From Tribonema minus (taxonomy: Eukaryota > Sar > Xanthophyceae > Tribonematales > Tribonemataceae), in assembly GCA_017506865.1 (NCBI GenBank), contig JAFCMP010000045.1, positions 248,001 through 312,000 on the forward strand: a stretch of DNA of 64,000 nucleotides, read 5' to 3'. A program made the translations under genes and the position numbers. Below, in pieces: positions 44,358 through 54,334 of this stretch (within the stretch, counting starts at the first letter, position 1; each line of letters opens with the position of its first letter). The notes below the pieces were generated by a model. That model was not told where the DNA came from, searched no databases, and worked only from the letters and a program-made list of their open reading frames with translations.

Positions 44358-46662
44358 ATGGCCTATGCACGCAAACGCAGCTTCAACAGCACGAAGACCT
44401 GTGCTCTGTCAGGATGCTACAAGCCCTGCTGGGAATCGGGAGGCATCGTCCACGGTGAGTGGGCGTATCATGATAGCTGGGGGCGTTCGTGACGATATGA
44501 TTCTTCAGTGTAAGCTCGACGATCCGATACTCTGATAACACTGAAGTCTCATATCAGGTTCCCTGCTGCAACAGCTCTGGTGCCGCGGGACTGCATCTCG
44601 AGTAGTATCATGTGTGCATGAGTATCGCCAGAAAGATGCTCAAGCTGGAGATCATAGAGCCGGAAGGGGAGGAGGCCTCTGGTAAAAGACACTGATGACC
44701 ATCACGAGCTGAGCTCTAATTGTGCAGCAGAGCATTCTGCAGATGACATGCTGCCTGTAAATGACCTTCATCATGATGGGGTTCGACCGGCGGCTGCAGC
44801 ATGAAATGGAATGCATGTGTGAGCACCTTGCACCTGTTGCCTGAGTCTTTGATGAAAGTGGGCCGCACCCAAAGTCTCACGCAGCGCAACGTCACGCGCA
44901 GCGCTGCTTTCAAGCACGGCGCTGCACTCAACAACAGCATCACAACCGCTGTGGTGACCCCAGGCATGCGGGTGCGGCCGCCTCACGCGATCGCATGCGC
45001 AGTCGCCACACGGGCAGTTCGGCAAGTCTAGCTTCTCAGTCGTTATTGCAGACTGACACGTATGCACGCCGCGCCCTGGCTGCTCCATCAGCCACTTCGT
45101 CAGCAACAGTCCACATGCAATGGGTGAATCTGTGCATCGTCACCGCTACCTCAGGTGGCGCCGGATTTGCCCGCTGACGGCTCTCCACCGCCCCAACTCC
45201 AGGGTTGTTCCTCTCTGCCGTGAAACTTCGCCCCACACATGCTGCAGCAAGTTGCTAAGGCTGCGAGCGCGCGCCGCGCCGGCGCGCTGTGCACGCCAGC
45301 TAGCTGTGGCAGCAGCAATACGCACTCATTGAACTGGCACGCTTGCGAACCCCTGACCAATCACCGTGAACCCCTCCCCATCCCCCCCTGCCCCCCACCC
45401 CACCCCTCGCGCGCAGCGTCAATCTAAAGCAAAGAGCATCCCTGAGCATCTCCCCCCCCCCCCCCCCCCCCCCAATCTCCCCCATACAGACTTCTGCGGC
45501 CGCACGCACGCCGCGGAGGCCGTTGAGCGCGGCACCCCCCCCCCCTCCCCCCCTGCATGCCCCCCATACAGAACTGGCACGCTCGCAAACCCCTGACCAA
45601 TCACCGTGACCCCCCCCCCCCCTTCGCACCCCCCCCCGCCCAGACTTCTGCGGCCGCACACACGCCGCGGAGGCCGTTGAGCGCGGCATCATCCCCTCGC
45701 TCGCGCCGCCGCACGGCCGCTGCCACGAGTGCAAGCTGCCGGGCTGCAGCGCGACCGTGTTCTTCGAGCACGACACGGGCCGCGTGCACGACTTCTGCTG
45801 CCGCACGCACGCGTACCAGGCGGGCGCGCTGAGCGGCGGCGGCAGCAGCGGCGGCGGATATGCTGCGCAGGGGCCGCGGTGCGCGCTGCCGGGCTGCGCG
45901 CGCGCGGTGTACGTGTGAGTGGCTGCGCAATGCATACATGCGCCTCGTAGTACATGTGCCTTGCAGTGTAGTCTCTTTATGAGTTCTCGCTCAGGGCACG
46001 AAAAAGCCCAGATGATTGATGTCAAAGCTTATAGCACGAACCTACGCGTTATGCGACGATATGAAAGTGTCTCAATGTATAGTATTTCCCGAATGTATGC
46101 ATGTGCTGTGCTTCCGCGACCACCTTGCATCAGCCGCCATGCACTCATCGATAACGATGCCGTCATCAGCGCTGATATGGTAGAGTGGCAGGCAGCAGCA
46201 GCAGCAGCAGCGCTCAATGCATCTCTCCCGTGCTTTGCATCCTGCAAGCGCTTTTCGCACTGTTCTTTCGCGCTGCCCCCCCCCCCGCCCCCCCCCGCCC
46301 CCCCCACATCATACGGCAATCTCAGTCCCTGTTCACGCAAAACCTCAACACTGCGCATTCCATGCCTGCAGCGACCCCGCTTCGGGCCGCGCGCACGACT
46401 ACTGCGGCCGTACGCACGCGCGCGAGCACGCGCAGATGCAGAGCGACGGCGCCGCCGCCGCAGCAGCGGCGGCAGCAGCAGCGGCAGCGGCGGCAGCGGC
46501 GGCGGCGCCGCGCGACTGCAGCCTCCCTGGCTGCTCGCAGCCGCGTCGACTGGACCCGTACACGGGTCAGCCGATGCACTTCTGCAGCCACAACCACCGC
46601 CAGCGCGCGGAGGAGCGCGGCCTCGGGGCCATCCTGGAGGCGGGCGTGGAGCGCGTCTTCAC
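44358..46662 (+). CDS. PARP-B exons 1-3: Cys/His repeats
   Basis: Exon 1 44358-44454 ends in GIVHG; exon 2 45644-45914 starts acTTCTGCGGCCG, so repeat 1 (CALSGCYKPCW...GGIVHDFCGRTHA) spans the junction. Exon 2 holds repeat 2 (CKLPGCSATVFFEHDTGRVH, then DFCCRTHA) and starts repeat 3, which finishes in exon 3 46372-46662 (DPASGRAHDYCGRTHA). Repeat 4 (CSLPGCSQPRRLDPYTGQPM, HFCSHNH) ends exon 3. Each repeat except the fourth is cut by an intron or near one. The unit C-x-L-x-G-C...T/S-G-x-x-H-(D)-(F/Y)-C-x3-H is a plausible treble-clef-like zinc site, an inference from spacing. Confidence 0.85.
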
Positions 46663-49600
46663 GTGAGTGTCACTTGTTGAAGTATGTGAGTGTCACTTAT
46701 TGGAGTGTGTGGACTATCCTAGAGACGGGCGTGGAGCGCGTCTTCATGTGAGTGTAACCTGTTGAAGTATGTGGGCCATCCTGGAGACAGGCGTGGGGCG
46801 CGTCTACGTGTGATTGTCACTTGTTGAAGTATGTAAGTGTCACTTGTTGAATTATGTGGGCCGTCCTGGAGACGGGCGTGGAGCGCGTCTTCATGTGAGC
46901 GTCACGGAATGCCGCTGTTGTCGAGCCACACAGACCTGTGCTGAGGGTAAATCAGAGGTTTGGGCCATGAACGGCTTGCGCGCTGTGCGCTGGACGGTAT
47001 GCACGGCAGCCCGCCTATTGCGCCAATTCGTTCATACATTCTTTCTGTGTTTCACAGGCTGGTGTACTACGGTGCGTGCTGAAAATACGGGCATACAAGG
47101 AGTATGTATGTGAGCACGCAACGTCGCAAGAAGTGGTCCAGGGGTGGACATTGATGCATGCATTTGCCGAAGCATGAAGTGCAGTGCATGCCGCCTACGG
47201 CAATACATCTATGACGCCTGCGGCAATATGTGTGGCACATTGTATGCATCACGTTGAATTGGTATCACGTGCCTTGCAGCCGCGGCTGTCCCGGATCAAT
47301 GGCTCAGAGAACATGTAGTCACGGCGTACACCAACGAGTGCCCCATACACAGAAGGTCGATTCCAGCTAAGGATCTGGAGTGTGACATGCCGGGCCGCAT
47401 AGATATATGTCACTTGGGTCGTTCTGTCACCATGGACATGGCAGAGGTGAAAGAAACGGAGGGGTACGAGAAGTCCTTGCGTCAGCTCAATTTACGACTG
47501 GCATCGCTGAGGGAGCTGGCGGGGTGCGTGTGCAACACAGAAGAGGGGCGCAACAGCCAGCTCTTGCACCTCACGGGGCGGCTTTACTACAGACGCACAA
47601 ATGGAGTGAACGATGCTGGTCCTCCGGTGGACCTTCGAAAATTGAGCTGACGCAAGGACTTCCTGTCCCTCTCGGTTTTTTCACCTCTATCATGTCTATG
47701 GTGACAGAACGACACAAGCGACATATGTCTATGCGGCCCTGCATATCGCACTCCAGATCCTCAGGTGGAATCAACCTTCTGACAGAGTGTATGGGGCGCT
47801 CGTTGATATGTACGCTGTGGCTGCATCTTCGTTGAAGTATGTGGGCCATCCTGGAGACGGGCGTGGAGCGCGTCTACATGCGAGTGTCACTTGATGAAGT
47901 ATGTGGGCCATCCTGGAGATGGGCGTGGAGCGCGTCTGCATGCGAGTGTCACATGTTGAAGTTTGGTTAGAGTTGCACCTTCTTGATGTGTCTTAAGTGG
48001 GCTTTGGAGCGGGCGGGCGCGTGTCCATGTGAGTGTCACCTGTCGAAGCGTGTGGTCCCCCAGTGTGTGCTTGTAGAAGTGCTGTGTGACTGCGTCCCCC
48101 CTTCGGGCCGGTGCTAGTGGTGGGCGCGAAGCGCGTCTTCATGTGAGTTTGGTGTATCGTTTGAATATGAATTTTTCGTGACTTGTATTTTCGTGGACTA
48201 TGGTGTGGTTCAGCCCCCATCGGGCCCCGTCTCCATTTCCTGCAGGTCCCCGCTGTGAAGTACTTTGAAGTACTTCCGAAGTGTACGTTCACAAGAGGTG
48301 TGCTTGTTGAAGTATGCGCCTGAGACCACACTCACAGACACGCCACCCCCCCCCCCACACACCCCGCCCTCTTCACCGCAGCATGTCTCGCCCCGCTCCA
48401 AGCACGTCATATCGTAGTTCTGCACCGTCAACAGAGTGTGCACACGCGCTCTGACCCAGGCTTTGGGGTATCCCCCTTCACCTCCCCCCCGCCCGCCCCC
48501 CTTCCGCAGCATGTCCCGCCCCAACGCCACCGGGCACACGGACACAGGGTTCCAGCTGAGCCTGCTGACGCGCACGCACGCAGACTTTGCGCCCGTGCGC
48601 GAGCAGTTCCTGAGCAAGTGGACCAAGCCCGGCACGCCGCCGAGCGTCATCCGCGTCTTCAAGGTCAAGGTGCCGGACCACGTCTTCAGGTGAGACAGCG
48701 CTCGGCGTACTCGCGGCAGTGCTCCGATTGGCGTCGTTCGCAATCAAGCCGAGAGTGTCATCCGCGTTCTCAAGGACCTGAGTCAAGGTCAAATTGCCGG
48801 CCCACGTGTTCAGGGGAGGCAGCGCTCGACGTACTTACAGCAGTGCTCCGATGAACGTGGTCATCCACGTCTTCAAGGTCAAGGTGCCGGACCACGTCTT
48901 CAGGTGAGGCAGCGCTCGACGTACTCACGGCAGCGCTCTGATCGGCGCCGTTTGCAATCAAGCCGAGCGTCATCCGCGTCTTCAAGGTCAAGGTGCCGCA
49001 CCACGTCATTCAGGTGAGCATGCGATGGGTGTGAGGCAGCGCTCGATGCACTCACAGCAGTGCTCAGATGAGCGTCATTCGCGTCTTCAAGGTCAAGGTG
49101 CCGGACCACGTGTTCAGGTGAGGCAGTGCTCAACAAAGTCACAGCAGATGAATGTCGTCTGCGTCATGAAAATCAAGGTGCCAGACCACGTGTTCAGGTG
49201 AGGCACCGCTCGACGCACTCACAGCAGTGCTCAGATGAGCATCATCTGCGTCTTCACGGTCACGGTGCCGGACCTCGTCTTCAGGTAAGCGTGCGGTGGA
49301 TTTGAGGCTGCGCTCAACACAGTCATGCAGCAGCGCTCCGCCGAGCGTCAACCGCGACCCGAAGGGGTCAAGGTGCCGGACCGCGTGTTCAGGTGAGGCA
49401 GCGCTCGACGCACTCACGGCAGTGCTTCGCTTAGCATCATCTGCGTCTTCACAGGCAGGTGGTTACACCGCGTGTTTGGGTGAGGACCGAAGAACGGGAG
49501 GCAGCGCTCAACTCACACGCATGCAGCAGCGCGCTCCAGTGAGCGCACTCCCCTGCCTCAATATGAGGTTTCTGGGCCATGTCTCTAGGTGAGGTTGATG

Positions 49601-52600
49601 AGAAAGCGATGCGGCGGCGGTCATGGGCAGCAGCTGTCACAATCAGGCTACGGTGGCTATCAAGCACCAGGAAATTGCACGAAACAAGCGATGCTTATGG
49701 CTGCCCCTGCCATGTGGCCCAAAAATGAGCTAAAGCTTTGCATTCTTCAAAAACTGTTGTCGTGTGAAGAGGTTGCTACAGAATTATCGTAGACCGTAGC
49801 CGCTGAAAGCATTGTGTTTTATATGCCAGCTCACTGCCACCGTGTACACATGAATATCCTCCCCCTTTCCCCTCCTCACCCAACCCCAACCTGTGCCCTG
49901 CGCGCGTTCACAGGGCGTATGATACGTACAAGCAGCTCAAGGGCAACCTGCGTATGATATCTTATAAAAATAGCTGCTGAAGACATTGTGCTTTTGATGC
50001 TAGCTCGTTGCCATTGCGTTACACGCACATGCCCCCCTTTTCCCCCTATCCCCAACCCCCACCCCCACCCAACTGCCACCGCGTCACATGCATAGACCCC
50101 CCTTTCACCCCTACCTACAACCTCACCCAACCCCAACCCGTGCCCTGCGCGCGTGTCCACAGAGCGTACGATGCCTACAAGCAGCTCAAGGGCAACCGCG
50201 TGCGCCGCCGCTTCCACGGCACCAGCTGCGGCATCGACTGCAACTTCTTCGTCAACCTGAGGGACGGCCCGTGGTGAGCAAACCACGACTTCTAGATTAC
50301 CAACTTTTTCTTCGGAAATGATATTTTATTGCATAGTTCTACAGTAATAGTACGACAGCTTTGATCTTAGACAAGACACCGTCAGATGACGCGGCATGCT
50401 CGGGCGCACCAAGCGGTGGTGTTGAAGATGAAGTTGATTTTTTTTGGACTAATTAGGCAAGTGAGATCGATTTTCACGTGCTGCTCTCCTCACTTGGGGC
50501 TCAGTAATTCCTGCACGTCACCTTGAACGCCAACGAGTTTCTCTTGGGTTCCTCGTTGCTGCCTGCGGAGGCGCAATATGAGGGATGAACTAGGGCTGCA
50601 CCTCTTCATCAACCCAAAGAACGGCCCGAGACGAGGCTCCCGGGTCTGTGCGCGCAGGCCGTCATCGGCCCGGGTTTTTCCATTACCCTGCGGCCACCCT
50701 CCTCAGACAGTAGCTCAGTGGAAGGCCTGCGGTCGCGACAGCCGCGCTCAGCAACGTGCTGGTACGACGCTTGCGACTGCGGTGCGCTTGCGGCGTCAGC
50801 CTCAGTGCCGCCACAGCCGCTGTGAATGACGCAGCTCTGTGGTGCAGAGCGGCAGCGTTCAGCAGTGTGCACAGGCGATGCGCGGGTTGTTGACCGAACG
50901 GCGTGCGCCGTTCGCCGAAGGGCGGGGGGTCGCGCGACCAGCCCCAACTGCCACTTTATATCACCTATCGGAGAGACTCTCCGCGCACGCGCTCCCTGCA
51001 GCGCGCCGTTGCCTGTGCGCAGTGCGCCGTTGCCTGTGCGCAGTGCGCCGTTGCTCTAAGCGCACCAATATATATACTTCTATGCCAGCATGACTTGCCC
51101 GCATCACATGTTTGGCGGTATGCAGCACCCGCGGCCGGCCCTAGGCATCGCATACATGCTACCCTTCATCAGCATGCCAAACGGTGAAGGCCATTGTGGG
51201 ATGTCCATTTATGGCATGCCGCCTCTCACGCCCTCACGCACCGCCCGCCATCCATCGCCGCAGCGGCGGCCACCACTGCGCCGTGTGCGGCATCTGCACG
51301 CACGCTTCCGGATGATATACTTCAACGCACACCTGCGGCCGGGTGTAGGCATTGCAGGCTGCCCCGACAACACGTTAAATGACGGATGCAACACGTCTAC
51401 ATAAAGCATCCCGCGTCACGCGCTTGTGCACCCGCCGTCCGTTGCCGCAGCGGTGGCCACGACTGCGCCGTGTGCGGCATCTGCACGCACGGCTTCCTGA
51501 TTGAATACTCCAACGCACCCCCGGCCGGATGTAGGCGTTGCAGACTGCCCCGTCAACACGTTTGCTGGTGGATGCAACATGTCTGACAGAGCAGCAGTAC
51601 CACCATACCCTAGTGGTGACATGCGTACCTACCACATGCTTCAGGCTCATGCTCTCGGTACAATACATTCACTTTAGCATCACGCGCCCTCGTCTAGCGT
51701 CTGGTGCTCGCTCTGCTTTTGGTCGGCATGCCCGCTGCACCTCTGGCACAGTGGTGAGCTGCGCTCTCAATATCCACTTGAAGCATCCCGCCTCACGCGC
51801 TTGTGCACGTGCCGTCTGTCACGGCAGCGGCGGCCACGACTGCGCCGTGTGCGGCATCTGCACGCACGGCTTCCTGATGGAGTACTCGGGCGCGACCGCG
51901 GAGCGCACCAACTTCAACTTGCGGTACGGCCGCGGCCTCTACTTCTCCAGCATCTCCGGCAAGGTGAGCATACGCCAATTGTCAGTTGGATTGCCATAGT
52001 ATGGGGTGGAACCTCAAATGAAAAGTCTGATATTGTTTGCGATAGGCTTCGTATTCGTATTTGATGTTGGTGGTCTAGCGGGCGTCACGGCTCTGGGGGG
52101 AGTGCATTTGCAGCATGAGTACAAAAGGGCTGTGCCTCAGAGTTTACAAGGGGAGCGGCCCCAAATGTTTACAGGGAGCGGCGAACAGGGCTCAAAGAGT
52201 GCCGGCAAGGAGTCTGAGCAGTGCTGCCGGACTCGGAACGAATCGTCGAGGGGGCCGTGTCTGCTGCTGCGTGGCGGAGATGCGCAGGCAGGGGTACGTA
52301 CGCATGCCTGCGCTCTCTGCGTCAGTGCTCACGCACGGCGTCGCGCTGCAGTGTGCAGCCCGCTGTGTCGGCTGAAACAGCCTCCTCTGCAATGTTCCGC
52401 ACCAGAGCTGCGCTGCTATCCTATGCCAGAGCTGGGCGCTGCTATCCTCTGCGCGCACGTATGCTAGTCCAATGTCAGCGGCGATTTGGACCATACCATG
52501 TGTGTTGCTGGCGTGCCTGCGCCCCGGCCTCCAATGCGCTAGGCGGGTGTCACGTCACACGCATGCTCCGCGGTACGCTCGCACTACGTTGCACACGCGC

Positions 52601-53012
52601 CTGCAAAGCGCGACGACGAAGTCAAGCATACATGCACATACTGCATGCAACTCTCCACCCTCAATTTTCTGCCAGTGCTGCGACCTCACGGCTGTACACA
52701 CCTGTTTACCCATATGTATCGTAAATGTGACCTGCAGAGTCTGACGACCACGGCGCGCTGCTCAAGCGAGCGACGGGCAATCAACCGAGGCTCGCTGTTG
52801 TGCTAAAGCGTGGTCGCGCAGACTCAACTCGCTGGCGGTGCGTTCTGGCACAGTACGGTCCTCCAATATGCACGCCTTCATCCCATCCGCCCACACCTCC
52901 TCGAACACCTGCCTTCTCGGGACGGCACCCCCTCAGTTGCCCCCCCCGCCGCCCCCCCCCATGCGCACCCCCACCACACCACATACTTACTGTGGGACTG
53001 CACCACCTCACT

Positions 53013-53045
<33 letters not shown>

Positions 53046-54334
53046 CCCGCCGCCCCTCCACACACACCCCTCGCGCCCCCCCTGCAATCTGCACAGTCTC
53101 ACGACTATGCGGAGCTCTCGGAGCACGTCTCGCCCAGCAACGGCCACGCCGCGCGCTGGCGCGTCATGTTTGTCTGCTCCGTCGTCGTGGGCAACGCCTT
53201 CGAGACGGAGGAGCCGACGCTCGCAGGGCCGCTGCCGCCCGCGGCACATGACAGCATCGTTGCCAACGTGAGTGTCGCCGCGCTGTGTGTATATATGTAT
53301 GGAAGGATTATATGGAAGGATTATACTGGGGCTCTGTGGTTGGCTGTCGGGCTGAGCGACGTCGTTACCGCATGGCAATTCTTATAGTGCGTGCACGACA
53401 GCATCGTCGCCAAGGTGAGTGTCGCCGCGCTGTGTATGCATGGATCGTAGAGGAGCGCTGTAGTCAGCCGTCACGGTGAGCGCTGCTGCTGTACGCTGTG
53501 CCTCTGCTCACCTGTATGGCGACCAGGGCGCTCGTGCACCACTCAGGGTCTGTAGCACTGGTTTTTCTCAAGACGGCCGCTTTTCTCAGGCCCACTTGGT
53601 ATGCGGTCCATGCCCCTTTGCAAGCAAATGTTCAAACCATCTTTGAAGGCATGGGTCATTCTGCGGTCAGGGAGTGCACATGGGCGATGCGACTTCAGCG
53701 CGTGTGTCAAAGTTGACATTGGCAAAGTTGACAAGTCGCAGGTGTTGGCGCGGCGCACAGCCCACGCATGCTGCGTACACCACGCCAGTCGGCTGAACCG
53801 GTGGTGCAATGGCCGATAACACCACTATAATTTTGGGATTTTCTAGGTGCACATTCAGGGCCGCCAATGTGCTTTTGTTGACGTGTGCAATCTCCAGTTT
53901 TTCGCACGTGTTGTCCGACTTCACATCATTTCAGAGCCGCAAGTCCATTGCGAAGCATATTTGAGAAGGCGATGCCAGGATCACCGGCATCCTACAAAAC
54001 TGTTACATAGCATCCTGTGCCATAGCAGTGGGGGCAATGTCACGGCCTGGCCAGCGTCTCACAGTGACCTGCAGCACTCTGCTGGCAAACCTGAGAGCTG
54101 CACAAGTGCTGCAAAGACATGGTGGCCGCATGTTCGCAATGCAAAAACTTGCCAGCTGCTAGCTGAGCACTGATGCCGTCTGCCCTTCTTCTTCACCATT
54201 GTCTGCCCTCCTCCTAACATGTCGCTGTTCACTCGCAGCCCTCCGCAGGCAAACTGAACTACGACGAGCTGGTGGTGTACTGCAACGAGGCGGCCATCCC
54301 CACGTTCATGATCGCCTACACGCTACCATACTGA
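44358..54334 (+). CDS. PARP-B: Cys-rich repeat protein with PARP catalytic domain, 8 exons, 450 aa
   Basis: Exons 44358-44454, 45644-45914, 46372-46662, 48510-48689, 50163-50273, 51828-51963, 53097-53267, 54239-54334 sum to 1353 nt with no in-frame stop. Four N-terminal repeats of the form C-x4-C ... C-x3-H (about residues 15-39, 59-88, 112-138, 172-203), probably zinc-binding, with a poly-Ala linker before the fourth. The C-terminal half is a PARP domain: RFHGTSC (His298), LRYGRGLYFSS (Tyr355), and YDELVVY (Glu429), the complete H-Y-E triad of polymer-forming ADP-ribosyltransferases. A Cys cluster (GGHDCAVCGICTHGF) sits inside the domain between His and Tyr, as in fungal and algal PARP-like proteins. 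Predicted to attach ADP-ribose to proteins using NAD; targets unknown. Paralogue of PARP-A, inverted, about 26 kb away. Confidence 0.88.
45440..45535 (+). repeat. Poly-C tract and acceptor-side copy of PARP-B exon 2
   Basis: A C run at about 45451-45472 is followed by cccatacag and a copy of the first ~48 bp of exon 2 (TTCTGCGGCCGCACGCACGC), 155 bp before the real exon at 45644. The acceptor is intact, but the frame runs into C-rich intron. Confidence 0.85.
45983..46080 (+). mobile_element. Truncated family E interspersed repeat
   Basis: Starts gttctcgctcagggcacgaaaaagcccag and keeps gaaagtgtctcaatg; the terminal third is absent. In PARP-B intron 2. Confidence 0.7.
46663..46910 (+). repeat. 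Array of copies of the donor edge of PARP-B exon 3, first half
   Basis: Four units of 50-75 bp carry a (g/c)gggcgtggagcgcgtct edge, a gtgagtg-type donor and cacttgttgaagtatg from the intron. The array is split by the fold-back element; the second half is at 47835-48150. Confidence 0.9.
47317..47821. mobile_element. ~505-bp fold-back element inside the PARP-B exon 3 array
   Basis: Inverted arms of about 145 bp (47319-47462 and 47675-47820) at roughly 85 percent identity, with a ~210-bp centre. It interrupts the exon 3 edge array: the same unit type lies on both sides. Both arms read as related peptides (L-E-C-D-M-x-G-R-I-D-I-C-x-L-x-R-S-V-T), with many differences at third codon positions, so the arms derive from coding sequence that was under selection before the inversion. 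Confidence 0.75.
47387..47650 (+). CDS. Small ORF in the fold-back element, possible PD-(D/E)XK-like nuclease fragment
   Basis: 87 codons. The peptide GRIDICHLGRSVTMDMAEVK is followed by SLRQLNLRLASLRELAGCV. Spacing of G-R-I-D ... A-E-V-K followed by a long helix resembles the D...E-x-K core of restriction-endonuclease-like folds. That is a weak, motif-level resemblance only. No complete gene is visible, and the ORF is probably a captured fragment. Confidence 0.35.
   Translation: MPGRIDICHLGRSVTMDMAEVKETEGYEKSLRQLNLRLASLRELAGCVCNTEEGRNSQLLHLTGRLYYRRTNGVNDAGPPVDLRKLS
47835..48150 (+). repeat. Array of copies of the donor edge of PARP-B exon 3, second half
   Basis: Four units at about 47838, 47895, 47990 and 48120, ending in gcgcgtct(a/g/t)catg(c/t)gagtgt. 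The last ones are strongly diverged. Confidence 0.85.
48510..54334 (+). CDS. PARP-B exons 4-8: PARP catalytic domain
   Basis: Exon 4 48510-48689 encodes a helical lead-in (FQLSLLTRTHADFAPVREQF, then VIRVFKVKVPDHVF). Exon 5 50163-50273 has AYDAYKQLKGNRVRRRFHG. Exon 6 51828-51963 has the Cys cluster and NLRYGRGLYFSSISGK. Exon 7 53097-53267 has SHDYAELS, VMFVCSVVVGNAF and the PPAAHDSIVAN loop. Exon 8 54239-54334 has LNYDELVVYCNEAAIPTFMI, ending LPY-stop. H-G-T, G-x-Y-F and Y-x-E-x-V-V-Y positions match PARP-family structure. Confidence 0.88.
48690..49470 (+). repeat. Array of copies of the donor edge of PARP-B exon 4
   Basis: Seven to eight units of 75-115 bp, with edges near 48810, 48902, 49013, 49117, 49198, 49286 and 49391. 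Each repeats tcttcaaggtcaaggtgccg-cacgt-ttcag and a gtgagg/gtgagc donor, then gcagcgctcgac. Most donors are intact, so they are strong decoy sites. Confidence 0.9.
49905..49960 (+). repeat. Acceptor-side copy of PARP-B exon 5
   Basis: cgcgttcacag followed by GGCGTATGATACGTACAAGC, a copy of the exon 5 start (A-Y-D-x-Y-K-Q-L-K-G-N) 250 bp before it. The PARP-A locus has a matching copy around 13870-13915. Confidence 0.85.
51002..51056 (+). repeat. 21-bp tandem repeat, 2.6 copies
   Basis: Perfect 21-bp units starting cgccgttgcctgtgcgc in PARP-B intron 5. Confidence 0.85.
51255..51545 (+). repeat. Two copies of PARP-B exon 6 (acceptor side and Cys cluster)
   Basis: At 51257-51300 and 51447-51520, copies of gccgcagcgg-ggccac-actgcgccgtgtgcggcatctgcacgcac appear upstream of exon 6. 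The second keeps the acceptor and an open frame for CAVCGICTHGFLIEYS, but has no phase-compatible donor. Confidence 0.85.
53015..53044 (+). repeat. Homopolymer run of 30 C upstream of PARP-B exon 7
   Basis: Thirty consecutive C within a 150-bp C-rich tract ending at the exon 7 acceptor (53096). Confidence 0.9.
53385..53430 (+). repeat. Copy of the donor edge of PARP-B exon 7
   Basis: cacgacagcatcgtcgccaag followed by gtgagtgtcgccgcgctgtg repeats the exon 7 end and donor at 53267. Confidence 0.85.

Noticed and set aside
47387-47650. Confident nuclease gene
   Set aside because: Only a partial motif in a fold-back element; kept as a low-confidence ORF.
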